Shown here: positions 8,600 to 19,636 of the stretch, in pieces | Layout: each line of letters opens with the position of its first letter | Numbering within the stretch: the stretch's first letter is position 1 | Origin: Pelargonium nanum | Lineage: Eukaryota > Streptophyta > Magnoliopsida > Geraniales > Geraniaceae | Reading direction: 5' to 3' | Assembly: GCA_036897485.1 (NCBI GenBank) | Contig: JAYMTF010002004.1 | Location: forward strand, 1 to 20,144 | DNA: 20,144 nt | Translations under genes and position numbers: made by a program | The notes under the pieces: model-generated | Seen by the model: only the letters and a program-made list of their open reading frames with translations | Databases searched by the model: none | Told to the model about the DNA's origin: nothing

Positions 8600-9358
8600 A
8601 CATCATGTGTGGAAAAGGAAGTTTTGTTCTGAATTTCAAGTCATTGTGTGAACTGCTCCTCTGCAATCAGACTTGTGCTGAGCTGGACCAGAGCCACATT
8701 GTTTGTCATGGCTTGTGCTGAACATACAAGTTTTTCACTGTTGACAATGGCTAAATTGGGAGTTTCAGAATCAGCCATGTCTGGCAGATTGCAACCTCCA
8801 GCATTTTGGCAAAGGCTTCACTGCAATTGACTTGCACTTGTCTGGACAGTGCTGTTCAGTGGTTTTCATATATTTTATACCAGATAGGTTCAGTTAATAA
8901 CAGATACTACTCAATGATTCAATTTATTCTTTTTTACTTCCATACTAGCATTTTGATTAGACATGTATAGAAGATTCAGAGGGTGTATGTGGAATTGGAA
9001 GAGAGAATCACAGATGATACAATTGATTTTAAATGATGAGTTGCTCAGAAATTTACATGAATTCACTAGTTCTACCAGTTTATGATTTGCCCAAGAAAGT
9101 ATATTTTGCATGATGTATGTGGTTGAATACTGAATCTGAATTCTATCAGCAAAACTTGTATTTTTTGTTTGTAGATCCATGATTCTTGGGAATTAGCAAT
9201 AAGCACAATGAACAAGAAACATACATGAAAAATAAATCACAGATAACATATCAGAAGAAATGGATCTCAAGTCTGTTGAAATGGAAAATTAGATACATGT
9301 TTGGTTTTGGGAGAGAATCAAATATGTAATGCTCTCTAGAGTCTAGACAATCTCTTCA
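8600..9358. other. Convergent 3' flanks of the GH28 gene and psaN
   Basis: The two stop codons face each other 759 bases apart. An AATAAA on the minus strand (TTTATT at about 8923-8928) could serve psaN, and AATAAA on the plus strand near 9230 could serve the GH28 gene. If both are used, the transcripts would overlap at their ends. No other gene is visible; the short frames here have no family features. Confidence 0.45.
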
Positions 9359-10053
9359 CTACCATTTCCAGAAAACATTGGAGCCACACTTGTACTTCTC
9401 CTTTCCTTGACACTCCAATTCCAAGTCATCAGAGATAAATGGCACTTTCTGCATCAACCCAAACAGTGAAATTAAGTATATAATTTTTAAAATTGAGGTC
9501 TCAAATGGGTGAAGTATATATATACACAAACCTTTTGCTTGGCAAGATCTTGGCAGCCAGTGAAGTTGAATGGGAACTTGCAAGATCCAAATTGAACAGT
9601 GTAAGCTCTAGCAAAGTTTGCTCCACTTGTAACCAATCTCTTCTTGTCATTCAATTCCTATAAAAAGCCAATACAAAACTCATATAAAAACAACATCCAT
9701 GCATGTTCAAGACAGTAACTTAGAGAAACACAAAGTGAACTAACCTTGTTGGCTTTGCTCTTCTCAAGGTAGTCATCAATGACACCAGCATTGGCAGAGG
9801 AAGCTGCAGCTGTGGAGAAGAGAGTGCCAGCAAGGCAGAGCAAAGCAGCTCTTCTTCCATCAACACTGCCATTGCTGATTGATCCTCTTGATGATGATGT
9901 TGTGGACAGCTCTGATCTGATAACAGGCATCATCTTGAGCTGGTTGCTGTGAGCAACAGGGGTTGAGAGCTTGGCACTGAGATCAGCTGATCCACAGCCA
10001 GTAGCTGAGAGGACATAGTTGCATGCCAACACACTAGAGTTCATGGCTGCCAT
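9359..10053 (-). CDS. psaN: Photosystem I reaction centre subunit N, chloroplast precursor
   Basis: Three exons on the minus strand: 10053-9745, 9657-9532 and 9448-9359. They total 525 nt (174 aa), with introns of 87 and 83 bases and GT-AG borders. PsaN is a nuclear-encoded lumenal subunit of photosystem I that helps plastocyanin dock and donate electrons. The transit peptide is bipartite: a Ser/Thr-rich stroma-targeting part to about residue 66, then RR (67-68) before the hydrophobic AALLCLAGTLF and an SSANA cleavage site. The twin arginine suits PsaN's known use of the thylakoid Tat (delta-pH) route. The predicted mature protein starts at G90 (GVIDDYLEKSKANK) and is 85 residues long. It contains FGSCKFPFNFTGCQDLAKQK and ends in YKCGSNVFWKW, the conserved PsaN cysteines and C-terminus. 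Length matches the family. The start was chosen at MAAMNSS, the first ATG in frame. Confidence 0.97.
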
Positions 10054-10380
10054 GACAGATTTTGTTGAAGTTGCAAAGAAGGAGATGGTGGGTTTAATAA
10101 TTCAAATAAAATAAATGGGTAGGAAGGATATATTTGATTTGACTTGAAGTTGATAAGGGAGTGTAATAAGAGATTGTGGTGGGAGTGTGGATAAGGTGAG
10201 ATTGCTTCACTCCTATTGGTATTGCCAACATGACTTGTTGCTACTCCTTCATATTTGTGGACTTGTTCTATTTTGGGCCCACTTTGAAATCTCACTACTA
10301 TTTTCTTTTGATAATTTGCACTCTCTCTTTGGGCCATTTGAGGCAATGCAAGGCAAGGCATTGGCAAGTCTATGATCATC
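10054..10380 (-). promoter_or_regulatory. psaN promoter region with I-boxes
   Basis: Upstream of the psaN start there are two GATAAG motifs (plus-strand positions 10152-10157 and 10190-10195) and a CCAAT box on the minus strand (ATTGG at 10215-10219). A TATA-like ATATAT at about 10128-10133 lies some 75 bases before the ATG. GATAAG I-boxes are frequent in promoters of light-regulated photosynthesis genes, which fits the gene. Their function here is inferred. Confidence 0.5.
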
Positions 10381-11779
10381 TTCTATGAATATTAGGAGAG
10401 ATTGTATACTCTTTGTTTGATGATGCAATACTTCATACTCTTCATTTTAACTTATTGTAGAGTTCAACAATTGTTGACTAAGGTGGGAAAGAATTGATTT
10501 AATAGCTTAAAATGAGATTTCGACTACATTCAATAGTAAACTGGAAATGTTATTAACAAAATCTTCCGTCTATCATTACTTCATTTGATCCTCTTTGTCC
10601 TCATTTCCCATCAAAACACTCTTCAAATTCAAATTATGGTCATGGAAATTCATAATATACAAATACAAACAAAGATCATTCTAATTAACCCTAGCCTACA
10701 TACATAAAATCAATGCATGCACTATATTTTCTTCTTCTCTTATTTTCTACTTATTATTCATTTAGGCATTAATTTGACTTGACCAACATTCTTTAATATC
10801 ACTTGTCCAGAAAATGATATGCTATCTATTAATTATAGTAATTTAAAGCCTGTAGTTAGAAACCTGATATTGTATGGTAAAGTCCAGCAATATTAGGTTT
10901 TGGTGAAACTAATTAATTATATGGAAATTAACCTAAAGAGGATATTTAAATGATATGGTGCTCTCAAATTAATTGATCAAACATGATGATGTTGACACAA
11001 AACAACATTAATTTCTTATTCTGCAGATGAAAACCAATTAATTATAAGATGCCTTAATTAGCATAATATATTTACCTCAAAAAATGTCTATTTAAATTAC
11101 TAGTTTTTGTGATATATATGCATACAAATTGAGCTCATCACCAGTAAAATGATTGAGATATACACCTCAACTCAAGTGATGAAGTGAAGTAATTGGTGCT
11201 GTAAGAAAATGACTCCTAAACTACCAATTCATATATTTTGTTTAATTATCTTTTTTGATAGGAAATTTAATTTATTTAACTATTACCTTAAGTTCTTGCT
11301 CACTACATATGTAGAATACTAGAAGCATTGTTCACTTATATAATCAAGCATTGTAAATTAACATTAACAAAACTCATTCATCACTAATTGAATATTGGCA
11401 TATGAATTATAATTGTAAAACAACAAAATCAAGTATACGAAATTTTAACTAATTATATATATCACTCGGTTTGTCATCCAACAAATGTTTGACCCTAATT
11501 AAATTAAATTGAACTCATTAATTAAATTGATATCAAGTGGCTTATTAATTGTATTACACTGCTAGTTCTGGTTGAGTTTTTCTTGCAACTACCAACAATA
11601 AAGAATAAGGATTTTATTTTTGACAACAATAAAATTTAGATAATATGTTAAGTTACATGTAATCACTTGATTTTTCCATACTTATAAATATATTTCATTT
11701 CCTTCACTATGTGGTACCTTATTTATATCATCTTTTTCTGACGATTTGATGTTGAAGAAAATCTCACACTCACATATAT
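10381..11779. other. Intergenic AT-rich DNA, no gene seen
   Basis: Very AT-rich, with many TTAATTAATT-type runs. No open frame of note on either strand and no tRNA-like fold seen. The distal psaN promoter may extend into its left part. Confidence 0.6.
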
Positions 11780-11948
11780 ACTATAACCCCGCCCCATATC
11801 ACGCCTATGAGGGGTCTTGAACACGAGTCCTAGAACTTGCGCACAAGTCTTGCAACCATTTGGTCAAGTGGGCGGTGGTTCTTATTTATCTTATATATGT
11901 GTCCGATGTGAGATTCCAATCACTACTTCAACACTCTCTTTACACTCG
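11780..11948 (-). repeat. Degenerate dispersed repeat, SINE- or LTR-like
   Basis: Read on the minus strand, it begins GAGAGTGTTGAAGTAGTG, continues to CTCACATCGGAC, and further on has GTGTTCAAGACCCC, which resembles a tRNA B box. AGAGTGTTGAAG...CCACATCG-type text is a widespread motif in dicot repeats. Part of it recurs at 15622-15664 on the opposite strand. No poly-A tail or target duplication was found, so the class is open. Confidence 0.4.
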
Positions 11949-11988
11949 AGTTTCACTTTTTTTTATTTATGAATATAGACTTAACACG

Positions 11989-12258
11989 CACTAAAAAAAA
12001 CTCGCGATTTGTGACAGAAATTTATGTCACAAATCTATGGATTTCTGTCACAAAATGTAATTATTTCTGTCATTGTTTGGGTTGTCACAAATGATTGTGA
12101 CAGAAAATTGGTCACAAATGTGTCTGTGACAAAATAAAATCGTCACAAATGTGTGTCTGTGACAAAATTTATGATTTATGTCACAATTTGTGACGGAACT
12201 GTGACGAAAATTTTTTCGTCACAGATTTCCGTCATAGTTTGCAACTTTTTTTGTAGTG
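11989..12258. mobile_element. Non-autonomous CACTA (En/Spm) miniature transposon
   Basis: A 270-bp element with all the marks of a CACTA insertion. The left end CACTAAAAAAAACTCGC and the right end, reverse-complemented as CACTACAAAAAAAGTTGC, form the terminal inverted repeats. The 3-bp duplication ACG flanks it at 11986-11988 and 12259-12261. The interior has about a dozen GTCACAAA/TTTGTGAC-type subterminal repeats in both orientations. These include a perfect hairpin with arms at 12006-12015 and 12026-12035, and another with 12-base arms at 12199-12210 and 12213-12224. It encodes no transposase and would depend on one in trans. Intact ends and duplication suggest a fairly recent insertion. 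Confidence 0.88.
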
Positions 12259-12261
12259 ACG

Positions 12262-13897
12262 TGTACAATCAAGATTCTTCTAAATCGACACCCTCTCACA
12301 TGTATGTATTTTTCTTTCATACGCAGGCCACTATATACATGCATGTCCTTATGCAAACAGAAACCACATAAGGAGACAACATAATTGACCTCATCTTCAT
12401 GCCAAGGTTAAGATCAAAACTTTCAAATCCATATTAAATTTAACATTGTGACACATGTAATGGTTAAAGATTTTCATACCAAAACTTTTCAAATCAAAAC
12501 TTAATTAATGGACACACCCAAGTGCTTAAGCCTCCGTTTCAATCTCTAGAACTCCGAACTTAAAATATGTTTAAGACAATCACAAGTCTAATAAAGATTT
12601 CCAACCATTTGTTTAACTATAGCTGTAAAAATCCAATTAGGAGCTTTTCTTGTTCCGGTATATATGGAGTTGTTGACAAGCTATGGAGCATGAAATTTTA
12701 ACCACCAAAATTATAATTTGTCATAAAAATTATATATTTAGAATGTCTGAAACTGAAAGTAAACAAATACTAATTCGAAAAATAGTTGACCTTTGTTAAT
12801 AAATCAAGCATTCATATATATTTTCTGGATGACTAAAATAAACAAATATACAGTGCTTAAAGAATCGATTGCAACATATCAACCAATACACATTTTTAAT
12901 GAAATCTATTTCAACTGATTATCACTGGCTGACATACTATGCAACCAAGATATGTTTTCTCTTCTCTTCCATTAGTTTAAGCTTTAAGGATCTATAAATA
13001 TGTAGCACAAAGTAATTAAAGAAGGTATACATGTTTTTTTAAATAATTTGCTGAGTTAATTATCCATTTTTATGAGAACTATGAACCAAAACATGGCTTG
13101 CAATAATAAGTAAATAAGTATGGGAGCGCGAAATGCACAAAAAATTATTGTTTATGAATGTTCATCTACATTCATTTTAAGTGTTTGTTTAGACGTTTTC
13201 AGTTTTATATTTTTTGAACCGCTCGGACATCTTCGTAGAGTAATCTATATTGGTTTTTATTGTTTCTCGTAATTACATGCACTAATTAGTACAATTAATT
13301 TTATGCAATTGATCTTGTTTTATAAATATTTTGTCTGAAAAGGTATATCCATCATTATGAGGTTTTAAAAAATGTCATTTATGTATAAAACCTTGTCACT
13401 ACTTTTCCAAAATTATAACAAGCAACAACTGTTAATAAATGTTTATAAAACAAAATATTCTAAAAAGAGTTTATATGTGCACTCAAACACATACTTATAA
13501 AACAAAGGTTAATTTCAACAAACTGTGAATTAGATGAAAGAAATGTGATTGATGTACACATTGTATGTAACAATGTATATATGGAGCAAAACTTAAAATC
13601 TCAATTCACATGGTCTCAATCCCATCTATATATATAGAAAAGCAAAAAATTAATAAACACACAAATTAAAAACTTGGAAACTATATGCTGCAGTTCTAGT
13701 GGCATTACAAGCATAGAAGAAACATTTTAAGTTGCCAAAAATGTAGGAGTCTCTACACCAATAAGTACAAACCCTAGCTAGCTAACTAATAGTATCTGTA
13801 TAATAATATATATTAATCCCTAATTAATTAAACATACGTACCCAGATGCTAATTAATGCATTACTTTAGTTTTAAGTACTATCTGGGTATTGATTGA
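12262..13897. other. Intergenic AT-rich DNA; 3' flank of the MYB gene at right
   Basis: No supportable gene on either strand. The right-hand few hundred bases should hold the 3' UTR of the minus-strand MYB gene. A short frame at 12153-12371 overlaps the CACTA element and is not coding. Confidence 0.55.
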
Positions 13898-15020
13898 TTA
13901 ATGTCCCCCACCAAGAAAGTCTATGAAAGTAATGTCCTTGTGCTTCATTGGATCATCACCAACTCCTTGATGATCTTCATCATTTTCTTCCCAAGAAGCC
14001 ATTTTCAACTTTGGGACTTTGCTTAAAACCCTAAAGGGATATTGAGGGAAAATCTTTTTGGAATTAGGGTTTTGGTCTTCCGGTGACTTAATATTCCGAA
14101 AACCCCCAAAGATCATGGAATTAGGTAGATAATTTGCACATGAACTCGAACTTGAACTCGAGCTCACATAATTAACATCCTTCAATAACTTTCCTCCCCC
14201 CAAAACACCCGAACATGGCGATGAATTATGATCAACTGTCGTTGTGGACCCGCTAATTTTCCTAGAAGACGAAGAATTGAGAGAAAGTTGTGATGACACA
14301 AACAACGTTCCACGTTCCTTCAGATGTTCATGTTTTGGCAAAAAGTCGCAAAACCCTAAATCACACTTATTGAGCTGAGGCTTCAAAGACCTACCAAAAA
14401 TGATGCCACCTTGAGTAGAATGGTGAGCATCTAATTGGCTCGTCGGCCTTCCATAAAATGTAATCTTTTCGCGCTTCCTTCGCGCCATGATTACGTGGAA
14501 ATGATTCTTGAGAGCATTATCAGTTCTTCCAGCGAAAAGCCGAGCAATGAGAGCCCATTTGTTTCCATGAACGCGATGAGCTGCAAGAAGCCTCTCCTCC
14601 TCCTCGTCACTGAAAGGCTTTCGATTAATATTCGGATCAAGTTGGTTGTACCATCTCAATCTGCAACTTTTTCCTACCAAAAAATAAATAAAATTATCAT
14701 AATCAAATTAATTAAACAAGTATCTGTTGTTCCATCACAATCCACAAGACTAAAACACAAACATTTAGTAGAAGTTAAGCAATATAAGTAGTGAGAGTGA
14801 GAGCTAGGGTTGAATATATTTAACTATTAATACTACTTTATAATTTACCTGATCTTCCCTGGAGGTTCTCAGCGATCATGTTCCAGTTTCGGGGCCCGTG
14901 TTGCGCGACGAGTTCCCGGAGCTTGTCGTCCTCAGCTGGCCTCCAGTGTCCTCTGTTGCAGCTAGACTTGCCATGATCTTCACTACTTGAGCTTCTATCT
15001 CCAGATAATAATTTTTCCAT
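13898..15020 (-). CDS. R2R3-MYB transcription factor, resembling subgroup 21 (MYB52/54/56/105/117 type)
   Basis: Two exons on the minus strand: 15020-14849 and 14673-13898. They total 948 nt (315 aa), separated by a 175-base GT-AG intron in phase 1 inside the GRSG codon. It is a nuclear DNA-binding regulator. R2 (about 22-71) has [15 protein letters not shown] with Trp26, Trp46 and Trp65. R3 (about 74-123) has [21 protein letters not shown] and [36 protein letters not shown] and VIMARR are features of the subgroup controlling boundaries, secondary walls and quiescence, and the end FIDFLGGGH resembles its C-terminal FIDFLGVG motif. The third R3 tryptophan is Phe116 (codon 14500-14498), which is unusual, while Phe78 at the first R3 position is normal. 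The central part is low-complexity, with a run of eight serines. Which Arabidopsis member it equals cannot be decided here. Confidence 0.93.
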
Positions 15021-15603
15021 GAGTTGTTATTTAAAGATGATGATCATAACAAGAACAAGAAGGATATAAATAAATGGAGAGAGAGAGAGAGAGAAGGAGC
15101 TTAGCTAGAAAGAGATTATATATATAGAATGAAGGAAGTGGGTGGTGGTCTGAGCTTTGAGCTAGGGTTGTGGATGAAAAGTCACTTTGTTCTATTTGGA
15201 CTGACTCTGACCCTTTGCTTGTATGTCATTGGTTGGTCTTGTATACGTGGGTATTAACGTGTCACAAATCGGACAAATATAACATGAATGAGTTAACAAG
15301 ATCCATTTTTTAATGGTGAAAGTCCACACTAGTATATACGTGTAGCTCATTATCAAATTTAACATTCGTTTATGTTGTCTAGGAGTGTTGAAGTGGGTAA
15401 AAACATGGTAGGTATTTTATAAAGTTTTGATCATGGTCTTGACCTGAAAGTGGCCCGTACAGATTACCTCCCCATGGTCATGTGGTCTTTGGCTTGCTTG
15501 TAGATGGACATGTCTGCAGCCGCCCACATGTGGAAAAAAATACATACCTAATGTGAGAGGGAGCGTGCCGATTTAAAAAAAGTCTCATGATTGTACACAT
15601 GAC
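15021..15603 (-). promoter_or_regulatory. Upstream region of the MYB gene
   Basis: A (TA)5 tract at 15117-15126 works as a TATA box about 97 bases before the ATG, and a (GA)9 repeat at 15077-15094 would lie in the 5' UTR. Further out are two ACGTG cores (15245-15249 and within AACGTGTC at 15256-15263), ABRE-like in form. The strength and use of these sites are inferred. Confidence 0.45.
15077..15094. repeat. (GA)9 microsatellite in the likely MYB 5' UTR
   Basis: Eighteen bases of perfect GA repeat, read as CT on the gene's strand. CT-rich 5' leaders are common in plant genes. Confidence 0.85.
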
Positions 15604-15666
15604 GAGCTCATTAAGCACGTGAATGAGAGTGTTGAACTGAGTATAACAAAGTTCCACATCAAAACA
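15604..15666 (+). repeat. Fragment related to the 11.9-kb dispersed repeat
   Basis: GAGAGTGTTGAA followed about 20 bases later by TTCCACATC parallels the minus-strand text at 11893-11948. A third partial match, GGAGTGTTGAAGT, occurs near 15382-15394. Degenerate, no boundaries seen. Confidence 0.35.
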
Positions 15667-17200
15667 AATGCAATGGTGAAAGTCAAAACTTACTATCAAA
15701 TTTCTCTTTTTAACCGTAAAAGTTTAATTTGAATCATTATGTGTATATTCAACCCAATGTCAAATTTAGCGCATTTGTTCAACCAATCATGTATCACAAT
15801 AATCCTCCTCCTGACTTCCATAACAACTCTCTCTTTCTCTCATATATATTTGCCATTTTAGAGCATATATGTATAATATTGGTAGCCAACCTACTCAATC
15901 TCACCATGTGATCACAACCATAATGGTAATATTCTTTTGAACTATGAACTATATTGCTGGTTTAAGAAGTGTTTTGGTTGCATGTAATTAATTGGAGTAA
16001 TGAAAATAGGAAGGCCAATTAATTGATGTGTGGGAGAGTTGGTGGAGCTCTAGGCTGTCAAAGCTAATTTCAGATAAAGTGAGTTTCACAAAATTGGTAA
16101 CTTATTAACAATCTTAGTTGTGTAACCATATATACCTATGTACCTCTCTAAAGTAGATAAAGTTTTGACAACTTGCAATTTTCATTAGTGATGGATCATC
16201 ATCAATTACATAACCAGTAACTGTTACTTAATTATATATATAAACTTGTAACTGAATAATGATATGATCAAGTCAATGGAATATTTGTTGAATTACCAAT
16301 TCAATTTACTGTTTAACTCTGAGTGTATATATAAATGGTATATATTCATAGAAAAACTTTGCTGTGATAGGGTCCTTTTCATAACTATAGAATTCAAAGA
16401 ACTGTGAAATCATTTAAAATTAGAGGTAATTACACTTATATACTTTGCATGTGTAATAGGCTAAAAACTAATAATCACTTTGTATTAAAATTTTCACATT
16501 TAACTATCATGTATTATGTGTCAATAAAGTTACTGGTTAAAACCAACTGAAATTTACCCTCTCTCATTATGTATTGTGTACGTGACTCGTATATTTTTAA
16601 AATCACTCAAACACCTTGTCGTCACACTCGAAAATTAATAATACCAAATTGAACCACAAAACGTAGTTCTTTTTCGTAAAATTGAAATCAAACAATCTTA
16701 TAACGTCAACATAAGAAGACAAAATTATCATTTCTATAGAACTTTTGTTTGTTTCAATAGCATTCATTTGAAAATTTAAAACGAAACGAAGGGCAAAATG
16801 GTAGTTTAAAACAACTCAGTTAACGACATTAGTAATTTTTCATTAAAACCTCGATGATATAATAGACTATATATGTCGTAGTAACATGCTTAGGATCCCA
16901 ATAGCTCAACAGCATGATTATGTATTATTTCATTTTAGTTCATGTACTAGTTTTATTTTAGGTCTAAATATCTCGATTTTGATAGAAATTGTTAAAATTG
17001 ACTGAAAAGAATTATATGCACGAGAAGTTGTGGAACATTATTTAGTGAACATAACGCGAACAAACATGACAGAGATGAAAAACCAGGAAGAAACGATGCA
17101 CTAGAAAATCCCGATCGAGAAGACCAGGTCTGGTGGTAAGCCAAACCCGGCTCACCGGTCCAATTGCAAGCTCTAGGTTCAAGAGAAAATTGTACGTATT
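15667..17200. other. Intergenic AT-rich DNA, no gene seen
   Basis: No coding sequence recognised. The stretch at about 16425-16870 has the phrase style of a degenerate fold-back repeat (for example AATTACACTTATATACTTTGC and GGGCAAAATGGTAGTTT), with weak inverted similarity between 16510-16560 and 16790-16845. No ends could be fixed. A short GC-richer patch at 17105-17175 has no open frame of note. Confidence 0.5.
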
Positions 17201-17586
17201 AAATGGAGTTAATTAAAGCAATTTCTTACTTAGTAGTAATAACAGAGACTAAAAAGAAACCTAGATAGTCCAGGAACCATATAGACCTTTTTCCTTTTTC
17301 ATTACAATATAACAAATGAGTATGAGATCAATTATGAACACCAGACTGAGCATAGTATTACAAGAACACCAAACTTTGTGAGACCTTGTTTACCACTAAA
17401 TTCCATACTTGATCAATTTAACAAGCCAGGTAGGAATGGCCAGTGCCACCAAACTACTAAACACATCGACTTTCCGTGCTAATACAAGAACCGGATGATC
17501 AGTTGGAAGGAAGAAAATAAATGAGGTAATATAAACGCGTGATGTGTCTCTCGCAAGGGCACATGATATAGGGTTACGTAGTAGAT
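17201..17586 (-). other. 3' flank of the PEN-2 gene
   Basis: Non-coding DNA downstream of the PEN-2 stop, expected to hold its 3' UTR. The short minus-strand frame at 17396-17596 starts just beyond the stop codon and has no family match. Confidence 0.5.
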
Positions 17587-19335
17587 TCAGCTCCAACTTG
17601 TCAAGCCTAATTTATCAGCAACATTGTACATTACCAGTTGATCCCAAACAGGGCCAAACAGATGCTCTCCTCCAATCGCAAATGTCAATGCCCATGATGA
17701 CAGAAGAACCGTGAATACCATAAAACCCACTGCTGATCCAACAACATCTACAAAAAGGAACGTTAAAACCATCAACAGATGCTCATAATATAGATAAATG
17801 CATATTCTTCAACCTTAAAAGCAACCCAGTGTACATGCAGAAACTGAGGTTCAAACGTAGCATGCGAGAGGACACAAACAGGAATCTAGAGAAGCAAAAT
17901 AAACTGGATACCTTTTGTCTACGTAAAATATATCTCTAATACATGATCATATGCCCAACATTAATAGCAAGCGTGACATAATATCTAAAACAGTGGGATG
18001 TACTATACATCTTGAAAGTAAAATAAGCCAGGAGTAACGTGAGTATAAAGCTAAGCAGCTCCTTAAGACAACTGACATCCATTCAAACATTGGTCATATA
18101 CACAGGTGCAAGTGAACTATACAGTGAACCCCATGATGCACCATGCCAACTCAAATGATACAAGTGATTAAGATAATTTGTCTCTCAGCATTACAACAAA
18201 TTAGCAATAGAACTATTATGGGATACAATCTGGAAGATCATGCATCAAAAAGTTCCTCTAACCTCTTCATGAAATGGATAATTTATCAAATGCTTCTGAT
18301 TCCACAAGACTATAATAACTGCATGAAAAGGATTCCACTAGTAGAAGAAATCTTGATATCTAGACTCTAGAGGCATAATTTGGTGACGGGAACTCTCATA
18401 CGGAAAAGGATTAGATAATCTTTTAAGATAGAATAAGCGAATATTCCCATCTCCTTGGAGGATAACTATTTCATTTATCCTCTTTTTCTATATCTTCTAC
18501 CTTAAGTCATTTTTTCACTTCTCCCGACCACACTGAGCAAGAAGGTATCAGATCTGGCAATAACCCAGCTACGTACCAAATTAATCATCAGATTAGTGTA
18601 AATGAGGAGCACAGTAAATATATTAGTTAAACTTTCACATATTATTAGCAAAGAAAGGTTTGATCATATTTTGCTGGGAAACAATACAATATCCACATGG
18701 ATATTGTATGTCATGGTGTTAGGATTTCAATGGCGAATAGACACTACAAGTCAAGTATGACTAGGGAGCTCGGAATCTACATGAAAAAGAATAGGCATCG
18801 ACGTAGATGCCAAATCGAAAACATCGAAGAGAACACTATGCCAGATGAAACTAGGAAACCGCATTGAACCATAAATACTTGTGAACATAAACCTGTAAGT
18901 CCCTAGACCTAGCACGAACAAGCCAAGTTAATGGAAAAGAAACAAAGATGCACATTGGGTGTCGACACACAGCAACACAACATTACCAGGTCAAGTAGTT
19001 TGACAGCATTTCTTGGAAGAGAGTAAAGCATGAATTTCAGAGTATCAGATCACAACAATTGCAGGATAGTTTCTCCCTTTTTCCCTCACCCAGTTCTGTT
19101 TGTCATGAATTAGAGAACCTAATTATTCATGTTACTAACATTTCACTTGATCCACTACTATTAAGAACCATTCTCAATTCCAATACAACAACAACAAATG
19201 CAATCATTTCGATCATTTCACTTCAATTTGTTCATTTTCAACAAACTCATAGAATATTGCTCAAGTTTCCAAAATTTCCTTGATTGTGCTTGTTTTATTC
19301 ATAAAAATGCAATTAGAAGAAAAAGACTATTCACT

Positions 19336-19368
<33 letters not shown>

Positions 19369-19636
19369 GGAGCTTACAGCGGCGAATGGCAGGGAAGGAG
19401 CGAGAGTGGCGGAGGACCGGCCAGAAGTAGAAGCAATTGACAGCCCAGAGCCACGGAAGCAGAGCAAAACCGAACTTGTAGAACCTCCGGGCATAGTTGA
19501 GCGAGTCCTCATCCGAGAGACCCAGAGCTCCGTCGATGGTGGGCCACACCGGCGACGAAGACGATATGGAATTCGAACTGGAGTTAGGGTTAGGATTGGG
19601 AATGGTGTTGTTGTTGTTGCTCTGCAACGAGTCCAT
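17587..19636 (-). CDS. PEN2: Gamma-secretase subunit PEN-2 homologue
   Basis: Two exons on the minus strand: 19636-19378 and 17747-17587. They total 420 nt (139 aa), joined in phase 1 across a 1630-base GT-AG intron. PEN-2 is a small membrane subunit of the gamma-secretase aspartyl protease complex with presenilin, nicastrin and APH-1. Plants keep the complex in endomembranes, but its substrates are poorly known. The Asn/Pro/Ser-rich N-terminal tail (1-30) is followed by the plant-conserved VWPTIDGALGL. Then comes NYARRFYKFGFALLPWLW with the first membrane segment (about 53-73), FWPVLRHSR, a second membrane segment (about 88-111), and the tail LFGPVWDQLVMYNVADKLGL. Length is near the plant norm of about 145. 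In VVGSAVGF, Gly90 stands where I recall Arg in animal and Arabidopsis sequences (VxRSA), a one-base change from AGA to GGA. The start is the first ATG of the conserved frame. Confidence 0.93.
17748..19377 (-). other. Single long intron of the PEN-2 gene
   Basis: 1630 bases with donor GTAAGC and acceptor TTTTTGTAG in the gene's direction. It contains a perfect hairpin at 18684-18709 (11-base arms, ATACAATATCC and its complement, loop ACAT), a small GGCATC-GACGTA-GATGCC hairpin near 18793-18810, and a GA microsatellite next to the donor. No coding content is seen; the 75-codon frame at 18143-18370 shows no family features. Confidence 0.8.
19339..19366. repeat. (GA)14 microsatellite beside the PEN-2 splice donor
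   Basis: Twenty-eight bases of perfect GA repeat on the plus strand. In the PEN-2 transcript it reads (UC)14 and starts about 11 bases after the 5' splice site. Confidence 0.95.

Noticed and set aside
18143..18370. 75-codon frame inside the PEN-2 intron
   Set aside because: No motif, AT-rich, and on the strand opposite to the gene; typical chance frame.
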